Part shown: positions 42,256 through 51,663 of the stretch, piece after piece
Layout of the letters: each line of letters starts with the position of its first letter
Position numbering within the stretch: the stretch's first letter is position 1
Source: JAAXPZ01 sp965215705
GTDB taxonomy: Bacteria; Campylobacterota; Campylobacteria; Campylobacterales; Sulfurovaceae
Assembly: GCA_965215705.1 (NCBI GenBank)
Contig: CBDCEE010000003.1
Coordinates: 1 to 64,000 of the forward strand
Direction: 5' to 3'
Length of the DNA stretch: 64,000 nucleotides
The notes under the pieces: model-generated
What the model was told of the DNA's origin: nothing
What the model saw: only the letters and a program-made list of their open reading frames with translations
Database searches by the model: none
Translations under genes and position numbers: made by a program

Positions 42256-43911
42256 ATGGAAGAGATAACGACGAGATTTGAGATAGTGCGCCTTGCAGTG
42301 AAGATGGCTGACCATGAAACGATCAGTGTACAAGCCAAAAAATTGAGAGATTTGAGCCTGGATGAGGATCTCAATGAAATCATATCATTGCTGGAGAGTC
42401 GAAACTACAGACAAGCACTTTTTTTGATGAAAGGGTATGTCAGCTCTCTGGATGATAGCTTTTTCAATACACCTCCTCCTGCACCTGCCCCTGCAAAACC
42501 AAAACCAAAAGAGACTACGCAAGAGCCACAGGGCTTGTTTGATATGATGCAACCACGCGCAGTAGCCAATACGATCAATCTCGATGATATGCTAAGAATG
42601 ACTGAAGAGAGTGCAGAAGAGACGATAGCCTATAGCGAGCCTGACCATGCCGCAGAAACATATGTGACCCAAGCCAAAGAAGAGGTACAGAAAAATGAAG
42701 CCTATCTCGATATTCATAAAAACAGAGTAGAGAATAAAACAGTCAAACCCTTTCAAGAGACAGATACAGAATCACTTGTGGATATGACGGGGAGTGTTGT
42801 TACAGACATAGAAACTTCTGTGGAGCTTGTCGAAGAAGTAGAGATGGAGACAACAGAGGTACCGTACCATGAAACACGCTCCTCGGAAGAGGTGACAGGG
42901 ACAACAGGCAGCGAGGAAGAGCTTGACACTACGCTGTCTGAGCAGTTGTCTGATGCATCGACTGAGCCTTTTGAAGAGCAAGAATACTTTGAAGAGAGCA
43001 GCGAAGAAGAGGGGTTGACAGAGGCTAAAGAGCTAGAGCATAGTGACTATGAAGCAAAGGTAGAAGATACTCTGGAAGAGATAGCCTTAGAGAAAGAGAC
43101 CTTTGTATCAGAAGAGCTGGATAGTGTTGAAGAAGAATCTGTTGACAGTCTGGAAAATGTAGAGGAGAGTTTTGAGCCGGAGAACGCTATACCGGAGCAC
43201 TTGGCCACTGTGCCCAAAGAGCTTGCAGTAGAGGAGAGTGGATCACTGCTGAAAGAAGTATCTATCCCGGTGGTGCCATCTGTTGTCAAAAAAGTAGAGA
43301 CTTTACTAAGCAGTGAAGAGGAGGAAAATGAGGAGAAGGCACTGGAGATCAAGCGTAGAGCAGACTACAGTAAAGACAACAGACGCTACCCTCCCATCTC
43401 TTATATCGATCAAAAATTTCGTAATATGCGACACCAGTTTCCCCAAATAGAACAGACTGAAAACGGGATCATTGAAGAGGTCAAGGATCTACTAAAGCAG
43501 GTAGCCAGCATAGGGTATACTGAAAATGACATCAAGGATGCCATAGCTTTCTTCCAAGAGAAGAAAGCAGAAGGCAAGATAGCAGAAGCAGCACAAATGC
43601 TACTGCTAGCAGCAGCCAGTGAATCCAAGTATGCACAATTACTATTGGCAAGAGAATTGTTTAAGGGAGAAGTCCTCAAAGCAGATTATCCTGAGTCCTT
43701 TACGCAGATCAACCGATTGGCGGAGCATGATTATCCTGAAGCGATCTGTGATCTTGCCCAGCTCTATGAGTATGGGTATGGTATCAAGAAAGATAAGAAA
43801 ACCGCACAATTACTCTATGAGGAAGCTGCTGAAATGGGTGTTGGCAGAGCACAAAAGCATGTCGAAAGATTTTCCAATAAAAAAGGCATACTCAGCTCTT
43901 TTTTCAAATAG
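42256..43911 (+). CDS. Acidic protein with C-terminal Sel1-like repeats
   Basis: A 551-residue protein in three parts: an N-terminal helical domain (about 1-70), a very acidic, low-complexity middle (about 75-360; many Glu/Ser runs, plus PAPAPAKPKPKE near 75), and a C-terminal helical part with Sel1/TPR-like repeats (AQLLLARELFKGEVLKADY; AICDLAQLYEYGYGIKKDKK). Sel1 repeats mediate protein-protein contacts. No signal peptide or membrane helix, so it is cytoplasmic. Role unknown; position before ppiD-ftsA-ftsZ may hint at an envelope or division link. Confidence 0.7.
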   Translation: MEEITTRFEIVRLAVKMADHETISVQAKKLRDLSLDEDLNEIISLLESRNYRQALFLMKGYVSSLDDSFFNTPPPAPAPAKPKPKETTQEPQGLFDMMQPRAVANTINLDDMLRMTEESAEETIAYSEPDHAAETYVTQAKEEVQKNEAYLDIHKNRVENKTVKPFQETDTESLVDMTGSVVTDIETSVELVEEVEMETTEVPYHETRSSEEVTGTTGSEEELDTTLSEQLSDASTEPFEEQEYFEESSEEEGLTEAKELEHSDYEAKVEDTLEEIALEKETFVSEELDSVEEESVDSLENVEESFEPENAIPEHLATVPKELAVEESGSLLKEVSIPVVPSVVKKVETLLSSEEEENEEKALEIKRRADYSKDNRRYPPISYIDQKFRNMRHQFPQIEQTENGIIEEVKDLLKQVASIGYTENDIKDAIAFFQEKKAEGKIAEAAQMLLLAAASESKYAQLLLARELFKGEVLKADYPESFTQINRLAEHDYPEAICDLAQLYEYGYGIKKDKKTAQLLYEEAAEMGVGRAQKHVERFSNKKGILSSFFK

Positions 43912-43924
43912 TGATTCCTTCTCT

Positions 43925-43952
43925 CGCCTGTCATCTGCAAAACCAGATGGCG
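43925..43952 (+). terminator. Hairpin downstream of the Sel1 gene
   Basis: ATCTG/CAGAT (43933-43937, 43944-43948) with loop CAAAAC; CGCC (43925-43928) pairs with GGCG (43949-43952) across a 4-base bulge. The tail is TATACCTCTC, so only a weak terminator candidate. Confidence 0.4.
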
Positions 43953-44047
43953 GTATACCTCTCTTCTCTAACTCCTTCCTATAATAACCCAGTTTTAACC
44001 ACAAGTAGAATAGAATATGCTCAAAATTATATTGAAGGCAGTTAGAG

Positions 44048-45517
44048 ATGATTTCATGGATGCAAAAACACAACAAATACCTGATCGTTACCATATGGGT
44101 GGCAACGATTGCGTTTATCGGAGCAGGGTTTGTTGGTTGGGGTAGTTATCAGTATGGCTCAAAAGCCAGTTCGATCGGAAAAGTAGGTGATGTAGAGATT
44201 ACGCAGGAGAAGTTTGATATGACCTATCAAAATCTTTATAATCAATACAACGAGATGTTTAAAGGAAAGTTTGATAAGGCCAAAGCGAAAGAAATGGGGC
44301 TACCTAAACAAGCCTTTAACTCTCTCGCTTCCCAGGCACAGCTATTGAATCTTGCCAAACATTACGGTATCGTTGTCTCGGATTTAGAGTTACGTGAGTA
44401 TGTCACTTCGATCAAAGGGTTTCAAAAGGATGGCAAGTTCAATAAAGTCATCTATGATACCTATCTGAAAAACAGAAGACTGAAAGCTAAGACCTTTGAA
44501 GAGGTCCTCAAGGATGAGTTGATCGTACAAAAACTGGTTGCACTGCTTGAAAACAAAGCACTTCCCTTTGAAACAGATATCTTGGCATCTGCATTGAGTA
44601 TTGCTGACAAGATAGCGTATAAAGTGATTTCACCTTCTGATATGCAAGTGACTTTGAATGATCAGGAAGTTAAAAGTTACTGGGAACAGTTCAAAGAGAG
44701 ATATATGACACCACGTGCATATAAGCTTGGCATCGTCTGGACAGATACGTCAACTACGGAAGTAAATGAGAAAGAGCTGCATGATTTCTTTGATAAAAAC
44801 AGTTATAACTATGTTGGTGCCGATGGAAAACAGTTTACCTATGAGCAGGCAAAAACGATCGTAGAACAGGATTATAAAGTCAAGAAAGCAAAAAAACAGG
44901 CACTCAAAGAGTACGTGGCCTTCAAAAAAGGTGAACTAAAAGCAACAGAGACTAAAGAGATAGCCCAAAACAGCACAGACCTGAGTCCTAGCATCTGGAC
45001 GGAGATCAATAAAGCAAAAACAGGCGATATCCTCAAGCCCAAAGTAGTAGGAGCAAAATATGCCACAGTCAAGATCTTGGAAGTCGTAGAACCTAAAGAG
45101 AAAGGCTTTGAGCAGGCAAAAGAAGAGGTAAGTAAAGCATTGACTGTAGAAAAGAAAAATGAGATGCTGGAGACAAAATCCAAAGAGACACTTAAAAATA
45201 TAGAGGGTGAACAGTTGACGACAACAGACTGGATGACAATGAGTAAATTTGACAATATGTCACCTCTTAGTCAACAGGAAACTTTACAGTTTTTACAAAA
45301 GCTCTTTACATCTTCAGCTAAAAACGGTATGATTACAGTATCGGACAGTGTCGTGGTCTACAAGATTGTAGAGCAGAAGATGGATAAAGTTGACAACAAT
45401 CTCTCTCAAAGAGTTGAAGGAGATGTCAACCAGATCAAGAGAAGTGTATTTGAATCTAATCTTTTCAAAACACTCAATAAGCAATATCCAACGCAAAAGT
45501 ATGTAAAAGGAATTTGA
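44048..45517 (+). CDS. PpiD/SurA-like periplasmic chaperone (peptidylprolyl isomerase family)
   Basis: A 489-residue protein anchored by one N-terminal helix (YLIVTIWVATIAFIGAGFVGW). A SurA/PpiD-type N-domain follows (IGKVGDVEITQEKFDMTYQN; LDELRE-like SDLELREYVTSIKGFQKDGKF), then a PPIase-like middle and a C-terminal helical part. It assists folding of exported outer membrane and periplasmic proteins. The classical parvulin active-site pattern is hard to find, so isomerase activity is uncertain. Its stop abuts the ftsA TTG start, so it is cotranscribed with ftsA-ftsZ. Confidence 0.85.
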   Translation: MISWMQKHNKYLIVTIWVATIAFIGAGFVGWGSYQYGSKASSIGKVGDVEITQEKFDMTYQNLYNQYNEMFKGKFDKAKAKEMGLPKQAFNSLASQAQLLNLAKHYGIVVSDLELREYVTSIKGFQKDGKFNKVIYDTYLKNRRLKAKTFEEVLKDELIVQKLVALLENKALPFETDILASALSIADKIAYKVISPSDMQVTLNDQEVKSYWEQFKERYMTPRAYKLGIVWTDTSTTEVNEKELHDFFDKNSYNYVGADGKQFTYEQAKTIVEQDYKVKKAKKQALKEYVAFKKGELKATETKEIAQNSTDLSPSIWTEINKAKTGDILKPKVVGAKYATVKILEVVEPKEKGFEQAKEEVSKALTVEKKNEMLETKSKETLKNIEGEQLTTTDWMTMSKFDNMSPLSQQETLQFLQKLFTSSAKNGMITVSDSVVVYKIVEQKMDKVDNNLSQRVEGDVNQIKRSVFESNLFKTLNKQYPTQKYVKGI

Positions 45518-45518
45518 T

Positions 45519-46928
45519 TTGAGTAAACCAGTTTTAGCTATTGATATCGGTTCAACAAAGATCTGTGCAGTCATAGCTGAAGTATCTGGTGATGATATTC
45601 AGATCATTGGTCATGGTATCGCTAAATCCCAAGGGGTGAAGAAAGGTATCATTACCAATATCGAATTGGCATCCAAGTCGATTCGAAAAGCCCTCAATGA
45701 TGCCAGGCGCATCGCAGGCAACAATATTTCCACAGCCACCGTCTCTATCTCCAATGCCTATGCCAAGAGCATGAGTTCTACCGGTGTGGTCAATATCCCC
45801 CAAAAAGATATCTCCACTAAAGAGATCAATCGTCTCATGGAAACGGCACTTTACAATGCCAACATCCCTAATGAGTATGAAGTGATTCATGTACTCCCTT
45901 ATAACTTTAGAGTAGACGAACAAGACTTCATCGAAGATCCTTATGGGATGAATGCCAGCCGTCTGGAGGTCGATGCCAATATCATCCTCACACAGAAGAC
46001 AAGTCTGAGTAACCTGAAGAAAACAGTCAGATCAGCAGGACTCGAGATAGAAGGGATCGTACTTAACAGTTATGCTTCCTCCATCGCAGTACTACAGGAG
46101 GATGAGAAGGAGCTGGGTGTAGCCTTGATCGATATGGGAGGGCAGACCAGCAACCTAATCATCCATGTTGGCAACTCTATCCGACATAATAGCTTTTTGG
46201 GTGTCGGGTCCAACCATATCACAAATGACCTCTCCATGGCACTGCATACCCCATTACAGATCGCAGAGAATGTCAAGATACGACATGGTGATCTGGTCAA
46301 TGGTTCACATGAAGTGATCGAGCTTCCTGTGATCGGAGATGAAGAGAGTCGTAACAGTATCTCTCTGGAGATGGTGCATAATGTGATCATGGCACGTGTC
46401 GAGGAGTCACTCTCTATCCTGGCAAATGCGATAGAGAAGAGTGCGCTGGCTGAGCAGATCGGTGCAGGGGTTGTGCTGACAGGAGGCATGACCAAACTTA
46501 AAGGGATCAGGGAGCTGGCTCAGGCTATTTTCCGAAATAGTCCGATTCGTATCGGTTATCCCAAAGAGATAGGCGGTTTGATCGACGAGCTTAAGGATCC
46601 TGCCTTTGCTACGGTGATCGGACTGCTCTTGTATCAGGCAGGTGAACATACACAGTACGAGATAGACAATGAGAAAAATATGCTTCATACCAAAAGCGAT
46701 ACACCCGAGGTAGAACTCGGTGATATACGACTTGATGAAGGATCACAGGATGAACATTCCTCAGCTAGACGACGGAAAAAAGAGAAAAGTGTTGGCAATA
46801 AAGTGCTGAAAGAGTTACACCCGGATGAGGACAGTGATACGTTCTCGTTTGATGATCTTCCTAGACCGGATACGAAAGATGGAACGATTCTTTCCAAGAT
46901 CTCAAACTGGGCAAAACAGTTATTTTAA
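45519..46928 (+). CDS. ftsA: Cell division protein FtsA
   Basis: A 469-residue actin-like protein tethering FtsZ to the membrane. ATP-binding motifs are LAIDIGSTKICAVIAE, VALIDMGGQTSNLI and GVVLTGGMTKLKG. The C-terminal tail ends in an amphipathic helix (ILSKISNWAKQLF) that inserts into the membrane, after an acidic, variable linker. Start is TTG 45519, preceded by AAAGGA and overlapping the ppiD-like stop region. ftsZ follows 14 bp later. Confidence 0.97.
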   Translation: MSKPVLAIDIGSTKICAVIAEVSGDDIQIIGHGIAKSQGVKKGIITNIELASKSIRKALNDARRIAGNNISTATVSISNAYAKSMSSTGVVNIPQKDISTKEINRLMETALYNANIPNEYEVIHVLPYNFRVDEQDFIEDPYGMNASRLEVDANIILTQKTSLSNLKKTVRSAGLEIEGIVLNSYASSIAVLQEDEKELGVALIDMGGQTSNLIIHVGNSIRHNSFLGVGSNHITNDLSMALHTPLQIAENVKIRHGDLVNGSHEVIELPVIGDEESRNSISLEMVHNVIMARVEESLSILANAIEKSALAEQIGAGVVLTGGMTKLKGIRELAQAIFRNSPIRIGYPKEIGGLIDELKDPAFATVIGLLLYQAGEHTQYEIDNEKNMLHTKSDTPEVELGDIRLDEGSQDEHSSARRRKKEKSVGNKVLKELHPDEDSDTFSFDDLPRPDTKDGTILSKISNWAKQLF

Positions 46929-46942
46929 ATAAGGGGGAACAA

Positions 46943-48142
46943 ATGAATGAATTAGATAATTTCGATGTCGAAGTAGAGAGCATCGATACAGATATAACGA
47001 TAGAGTCAGTAGTCACAGCTGCTGGTGCAAGGATTAAAGCCATAGGGATCGGTGGTGGTGGTGGAAACATGATCAACCATATGATCAGTGAGGGGGTGAC
47101 AGGGATCGATTTGATCGTTGCCAATACCGATGCACAAGCATTGGATACGTCATTGGCACCTAGCAAGCTTCAGTTGGGTCTGAATGCTACCAGAGGACTG
47201 GGTGCTGGTATGGTACCTGAGAAGGGCAGAGAAGCAGCATTGGAGAGCTTTGATGATATCAAAGAGGCACTTGCCGGTGCAGATATCGTCTTTATCTCTG
47301 CAGGCATGGGTGGTGGTACCGGTACCGGCGCTGCTCCTATCGTAGCACAGGCTGCCAAAGAAGTTGGTGCACTGACCGTTTCTGTGGTTACCAGTCCTTT
47401 CAAGTTCGAAGGAAGAAAGCGAACCAAACTCTCCAAAGAGGGTCTTGAAGAGCTCAAAAGAGAAAGTGACTCTATCGTCATCATCCCTAACGAGAAGCTC
47501 CTCTCAATCGTAGAGAAGAATCTTGGTATCAAAGAGAGCTTCCGTCTGGTTGATGATGTTCTTTCTCAGGCAGTTGCCGGGATCTCCAATGTGATCCTCT
47601 CTCATGGGCCTAATGACATCAACCTTGACTTCGCGGATGTCAAGACCGTCATGACACACAGAGGTCTGGCACTGATGGGTTCAGGCAAGAGTGAAGGTGC
47701 CAATGCAGCCTATGATGCAGCCAAGGCGGCAATCGACTCTCCGCTCTTGGATAATATCTCTATCAACGGTGCAATGGGTGTCTTGGTACACTTCCATATC
47801 CATCCTGACTATCCGATCCTTCAGATCTCTGAAGCGATGGAGACGATCGAGGATCATGCACACGAAGATGCCAATGTGATCTTTGGTACGACTACCAACT
47901 CTGCAATGGCAGTAGATGAAGTCAAGATCACGATCGTGGCAACCGGGTTTGATAATAATGAATCAGTAGCCAGTGAGCAGGCAGAAAAAGCCAAAGTAGC
48001 TACCGATCTCCTCTCCGGTATGAGTGCCAATACTGCCTCTCCTAAACCAGCTGCAATGCAAAGCCGTAGAGTGGTTGGCGGGTATGATGAGAATGAAGAT
48101 ATCTTGGAAGTACCTACCTTCTTGCGAAAGCAGATGGATTAA
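46943..48142 (+). CDS. ftsZ: Cell division GTPase FtsZ
   Basis: A 399-residue tubulin homologue forming the Z ring. GTP-binding motifs are GIGGGGGNMINHM and the tubulin signature GMGGGTGTGAAPIVA, and the synergy loop is around DINLDFADVKTVM. The C-terminal conserved tail EDILEVPTFLRKQMD binds FtsA. AAGGGGGA provides the ribosome site. It is the last gene of the ppiD-like-ftsA-ftsZ unit, ending at a convergent hairpin. Confidence 0.98.
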   Translation: MNELDNFDVEVESIDTDITIESVVTAAGARIKAIGIGGGGGNMINHMISEGVTGIDLIVANTDAQALDTSLAPSKLQLGLNATRGLGAGMVPEKGREAALESFDDIKEALAGADIVFISAGMGGGTGTGAAPIVAQAAKEVGALTVSVVTSPFKFEGRKRTKLSKEGLEELKRESDSIVIIPNEKLLSIVEKNLGIKESFRLVDDVLSQAVAGISNVILSHGPNDINLDFADVKTVMTHRGLALMGSGKSEGANAAYDAAKAAIDSPLLDNISINGAMGVLVHFHIHPDYPILQISEAMETIEDHAHEDANVIFGTTTNSAMAVDEVKITIVATGFDNNESVASEQAEKAKVATDLLSGMSANTASPKPAAMQSRRVVGGYDENEDILEVPTFLRKQMD

Positions 48143-48152
48143 TCATCTATTC

Positions 48153-48178
48153 CATAATCCCTCCCCCTTGGGGTTATG
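48153..48178. terminator. Convergent terminator between ftsZ and mutY
   Basis: CATAATCCC (48153-48161) pairs with GGGGTTATG (48170-48178), a 9-bp stem with one T-G pair and an 8-base loop. It overlaps the mutY stop codon and can serve both convergent genes. Confidence 0.65.
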
Positions 48179-49127
48179 CTTCCTCTTTTTCCAAATACAG
48201 TTTCAGTATCTTTTCATCTACTTTAGAGATCGCCAGTGATCTGATGATCTCTCTGGGTGAAAAGTAGCGTTTCCCCTCTTTTTCCACGGTATGGTAGAGA
48301 TAGACTTGGCATTGGAGTTTAAAGTGCGTATAGGCATGATGTACCTCTCCCAGATATGCTGAGGCACAGAGCGGTGTTTCTACTGTCTCAAACCCCCAAA
48401 GTCCATGTAGAAACTTCCCGCCACGTTGTTGCATAGAGAGCTTACCATGGTAGTGCACGAGCATGATATTCTGCTCCCTGGTAGGTACAGTACGTTTTTT
48501 CTTGGTAGGATAGTCTGTAGGGGTTTCTTTGCCTTGACAGATCTCGGAGAGTGGACAGCGGTCACATTCGGGTGCTTTGGCTTTGCAGAGTGTCGCACCG
48601 ATATCCATCATCGCCTGATTGTAGTCAAAGGGATTTTTCTCGTCTACCATAGCATAGGCGATCTCCCAGAGTGCATTATCGGTAGGGGTTTTGAGCTGAT
48701 GTAGACGACAGAGGATACGCTTGACATTGGCTTCCATGATGGGTACAGGCTGTCTGAATGCAAATGCAGCGATAGCATGGGCGGTATTTTTACCGATCCC
48801 AGGAAGCGCTATAAGCGCATCTATACTCTCAGGTAGGGTCGCTATCAAGGTAGCGGTCTTGTGCAGGTTTTTGGCTCTATTGTAGTAGCCTAACCCCTCC
48901 CATAGCTTCAGTACATCATCCAGAGGAGCCTCACCAAGTGCTTTCAGTGTAGGGAAGCGTTTCAAAAATGGGAAATAATATCTCTCAAGCACTGTTTTGA
49001 CTTGTGTCTGCTGCAGCATCACCTCTGAGAGATAGATAGAGTAGGGGTCATTGGTTGTACGCCATGGAAGATCGAGTCTACCGTTGGACTGGTACCATGA
49101 GCGGATCTTTTGATGGGTTAGTTTCAT
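48174..49127 (-). CDS. mutY: A/G-specific adenine glycosylase MutY
   Basis: A 317-residue glycosylase removing adenine mispaired with 8-oxoguanine. Motifs: DLPWRTTNDPYSIYLSEVMLQQTQVKTV with the catalytic Glu, the helix-hairpin-helix ALPGIGKNTAHAIAAFA, and the Fe-S cluster cysteines CKAKAPECDRCPLSEIC. A C-terminal NUDT-like domain recognises 8-oxoG. ATG 49127 fits the family; a leftward TATAAT lies about 9 bases upstream of it, which would give a nearly leaderless mRNA. Confidence 0.95.
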   Translation of the reverse strand: MKLTHQKIRSWYQSNGRLDLPWRTTNDPYSIYLSEVMLQQTQVKTVLERYYFPFLKRFPTLKALGEAPLDDVLKLWEGLGYYNRAKNLHKTATLIATLPESIDALIALPGIGKNTAHAIAAFAFRQPVPIMEANVKRILCRLHQLKTPTDNALWEIAYAMVDEKNPFDYNQAMMDIGATLCKAKAPECDRCPLSEICQGKETPTDYPTKKKRTVPTREQNIMLVHYHGKLSMQQRGGKFLHGLWGFETVETPLCASAYLGEVHHAYTHFKLQCQVYLYHTVEKEGKRYFSPREIIRSLAISKVDEKILKLYLEKEEA

Positions 49128-49217
49128 GGTGAGATTATAGCATCGTAAACAAAAACTACAGTACACCCTCATGCATATAAATATTTGTCTCTTTCAATAA
49201 GAGGTGAAGGAGGATAG

Positions 49218-49628
49218 CTAGTGATTTCTATCTATTTTTGCACCACAAAAAGTACATAGTCCAAACCGAATCTCATGATTTTTAAGTGTTTTTTGACACT
49301 GAGGACATTGCCATGATGTTTTTCTTTCTTTTTTAGGAGTATCGAGAAGGATAAATGCTCCCAAAAATCCAAGAGCCAGAGCTCCCCAGCCAAATATAGG
49401 ATTATGCATAAATGCTAAAAAGAGTAGAATACCTACATTGATACTAGTGATAACTATATGTATGTTTTTATTTCGTATAAAAAATAGTCCTATGAATATG
49501 AAAAATGCAATGATTGCAGCACTAGAAGAAATATCGAAAAATACAAAAGGTAGCGCAATGATCACTACATTAAAAAGATTAAGTAGTACTTTCCCGAACA
49601 AAGATGCCCATACTTCTAAAACTACCAT
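49218..49628 (-). CDS. Membrane protein with C-terminal zinc ribbon
   Basis: A 136-residue protein with about four hydrophobic helices (KVLLNLFNVVIIALPFVFF; AAIIAFFIFIGLFFI; ITSINVGILLFLAFM; GALALGFLGAFILL) followed by a zinc ribbon (CPQCQKTLKNHEIRFGLCTFCG). Base composition is clearly AT-richer than its neighbours, suggesting recent acquisition. No family or function recognised. Confidence 0.55.
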   Translation of the reverse strand: MVVLEVWASLFGKVLLNLFNVVIIALPFVFFDISSSAAIIAFFIFIGLFFIRNKNIHIVITSINVGILLFLAFMHNPIFGWGALALGFLGAFILLDTPKKERKTSWQCPQCQKTLKNHEIRFGLCTFCGAKIDRNH

Positions 49629-49746
49629 TTTGTTCTACCTACTTTATTTGATATTCTAGCATGTTAGTTTCATAACTAACTGATGATCTAGCATTACTAT
49701 CAGTGTAAAAAAGTGAAGAGGGAGTGGTAGTGCAGGTAACATAGTA

Positions 49747-49778
49747 ACACAGAAGAGACAAAGTCGTCTCTTCTGTGT
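49747..49778 (-). terminator. 13-bp perfect hairpin ending lipoprotein gene A
   Basis: ACACAGAAGAGAC (49747-49759) and GTCTCTTCTGTGT (49766-49778) are exact complements with a 6-base loop, 16 bp downstream of the gene's stop. No U-run follows on the transcribed strand, but the stem is very stable. Confidence 0.7.
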
Positions 49779-49793
49779 AAGTGTTGATCCTAG

Positions 49794-51521
49794 TTATTGT
49801 ACTAGAGGATCAGTTGGGGCAGTGTCTGTGTTATCAGGTACGCTGTCTCCGTCTGTATCTACTTTACGAGGATCAGTTTCGCCATTGTCCACAATACCGT
49901 TTTGATCGGAATCTTCGAAACCATCATTCCATGTATCTCCATCAGTATCCAGATTTCTAGGATCAGTTTCTCCACTATCAAAGACACCGTTTTTATTAGT
50001 ATCTTCTACACCATCTTGTATGAAATCACCATCAGAATCATTATTAATAGGACTTGTACCTGTCGTAACCTCTAGCAGATTAGAAAGCCCATCAGTATCA
50101 AAATCAAAATCACCATCATTAAGTGTAGCATTTAAAAAGTTTGCGTTTGTATCATCAAACCCATAGTATACCTCAACAGCTGCTGTCAGTCCATCGCCAT
50201 CAGCATCTACATTTCCATTGGTGGTAGGATTACTTGGATTAGTGGGGTCTGTACTGTTGCTTATCTCCAGACCATCCATGAGCCCATCGCCATCACTGTC
50301 AGCATTGGCTGGGTTGGTGCCACCTAATACTTCTTGGGCATTGGTTAGACCATCATTGTCATCATCTGCTGCACCATTAGCAGTAGGTGAGTTGGCATCG
50401 TATGGGTTGGTAGGAGGTGTGGCAGTGGTCTCTGCTAGATCAGAGATGCCATCATTGTCATCGTCGAGATCTGTGTTGTCACCCAATCCATCGCCATCTG
50501 TATCTCTCCAGTCTACTGCGAGGAGTGGGAATGCGTCATTGCTGTCTGCTATTCCATCGTTATCATCATCTGTATCAAAATAATCAACAAGGACAGGAAG
50601 ATCACCATCAGTATTTGTACATGCACCGCCATTGACTGGATCATTACTGTCATTTGAATTGGTACTGATAAATGCTTCATAGGAATCACTTAGGCAGTCC
50701 CCATCAAAATCTACAAATGGAAAATTTGCCAGTGGTGCTGTATCATTGATATCGGGGATACCATCATTATCGTCATCCATATCGGCGCCATCAAAGATAC
50801 CATCTAAATCTGTATCTGCACTACCACTGGCTTGTGGGGAGTTCGCATCTGTTGGATCACTGTTTGCAGCAACTTCTTGTGCATTGGTCAGTCCGTCACC
50901 ATCTGTGTCTCCACCGCCATTGGTAGTAGGTACATTGACATCTGTAGGGTCACTGTCTACGCTGTCATCTAGCCCATCACCATCTGTATCGGCCATGGTA
51001 GCACTGGTACCCATCTGAGCCTCTTGGGCAGCAGTGAGTCCATCACCATCCGCATCTGTATCTCCTCCTGGAGTAGGGTCATTGCTGCCATAAGGGTTGC
51101 TTCCATTGCTGGTTTCATCAGCATCAGAGATACCATCATGGTCACTGTCAGGTGATGCCTGCACGGTGATACTCACTGTGGCTGCATTGGAAGTGTCTCC
51201 GTCATCATCATCTACTGTATAGGTAAAGGTATCTGTACCTACAAACCCAGCATTAGGAGTATAGGTGACCATACCAGTAGCAGTGGGTGTCGAGAGCGCG
51301 CCATTGCCTGGGTTACTTGCAATAGCCACTGTACTTATATCGATGGTGCCATCACTGTCTGTGTCATTGCTGACCATAGTCACCATCACAGCAGTGCCAG
51401 TAGGTGTAGTAGCGGTATCATTGACTGCAACGGGTGCGACATTTCCGCCGCCACCGCCGCCGCCACATCCACTGAGTCCGATCATTGCTGATCCTAATAA
51501 TACTATTGTTGTCGTTTTCAT
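49794..51521 (-). CDS. Lipoprotein A: cadherin-like domain plus thrombospondin type 3 repeats
   Basis: A 575-residue surface-type lipoprotein. The lipobox AMIGLSGC is followed by seven Gly. Residues about 30-120 form one Ig/cadherin-like domain (VAPVAVNDTATTPTG; GMVTYTPNAGFVGTDTFTYTV). The rest is made of calcium-binding type 3 repeats (about 20 copies of DxDxDG such as DTDGDGLDD and DADGDGLTAAQE), which give an elongated Asp-rich rod. It shares promoter element and start style with lipoproteins B and C. Probably anchored in the outer membrane and exposed. Confidence 0.85.
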   Translation of the reverse strand: MKTTTIVLLGSAMIGLSGCGGGGGGGNVAPVAVNDTATTPTGTAVMVTMVSNDTDSDGTIDISTVAIASNPGNGALSTPTATGMVTYTPNAGFVGTDTFTYTVDDDDGDTSNAATVSITVQASPDSDHDGISDADETSNGSNPYGSNDPTPGGDTDADGDGLTAAQEAQMGTSATMADTDGDGLDDSVDSDPTDVNVPTTNGGGDTDGDGLTNAQEVAANSDPTDANSPQASGSADTDLDGIFDGADMDDDNDGIPDINDTAPLANFPFVDFDGDCLSDSYEAFISTNSNDSNDPVNGGACTNTDGDLPVLVDYFDTDDDNDGIADSNDAFPLLAVDWRDTDGDGLGDNTDLDDDNDGISDLAETTATPPTNPYDANSPTANGAADDDNDGLTNAQEVLGGTNPANADSDGDGLMDGLEISNSTDPTNPSNPTTNGNVDADGDGLTAAVEVYYGFDDTNANFLNATLNDGDFDFDTDGLSNLLEVTTGTSPINNDSDGDFIQDGVEDTNKNGVFDSGETDPRNLDTDGDTWNDGFEDSDQNGIVDNGETDPRKVDTDGDSVPDNTDTAPTDPLVQ

Positions 51522-51569
51522 TTTATGTCCTTTTGAAAGCTAGTTAGCCAAAACGGCACCTATGTTGGC

Positions 51570-51599
51570 AGTATGGCAGAAGAGTGTAAGGAAGGGTAA
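51570..51599 (-). promoter_or_regulatory. 30-bp shared promoter element, copy A
   Basis: On the plus strand AGTATGGCAG-AAGAGTGTAA-GGAAGGGTAA; read leftward TTACCCTTCC-TTACACTCTT-CTGCCATACT. Two TTACnCT units lie 10 bp apart, followed by CATACT in the -10 position, 48 bp before the start of lipoprotein A. The same element occurs upstream of lipoproteins B and C and of the histidine kinase at 59993. Confidence 0.75.
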
Positions 51600-51628
51600 A
51601 AATAAGAGAAAGTTTTGTAATTATAGAC

Positions 51629-51657
51629 CTAAACCTTGCAAAATCTGCAAGGTTTAG
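51629..51657 (-). terminator. 11-bp perfect hairpin ending lipoprotein gene B
   Basis: CTAAACCTTGC (51629-51639) and GCAAGGTTTAG (51647-51657) are exact complements with a 7-base loop, 6 bp after the stop of the leftward gene. Confidence 0.75.
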
Positions 51658-51663
51658 TAGGTT

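Noticed and set aside
50218..50583. Rightward frame opposite the type 3 repeats of lipoprotein A
   Set aside because: A repetitive Ser/Leu/Pro-rich shadow produced by the DxDxDG codons on the other strand.
50000..51150. Tandem repeats within lipoprotein A as a CRISPR array or DNA satellite
   Set aside because: The repeats follow codons of calcium-binding motifs with irregular spacing and variable sequence; no constant repeat with unique spacers is present anywhere in the window.
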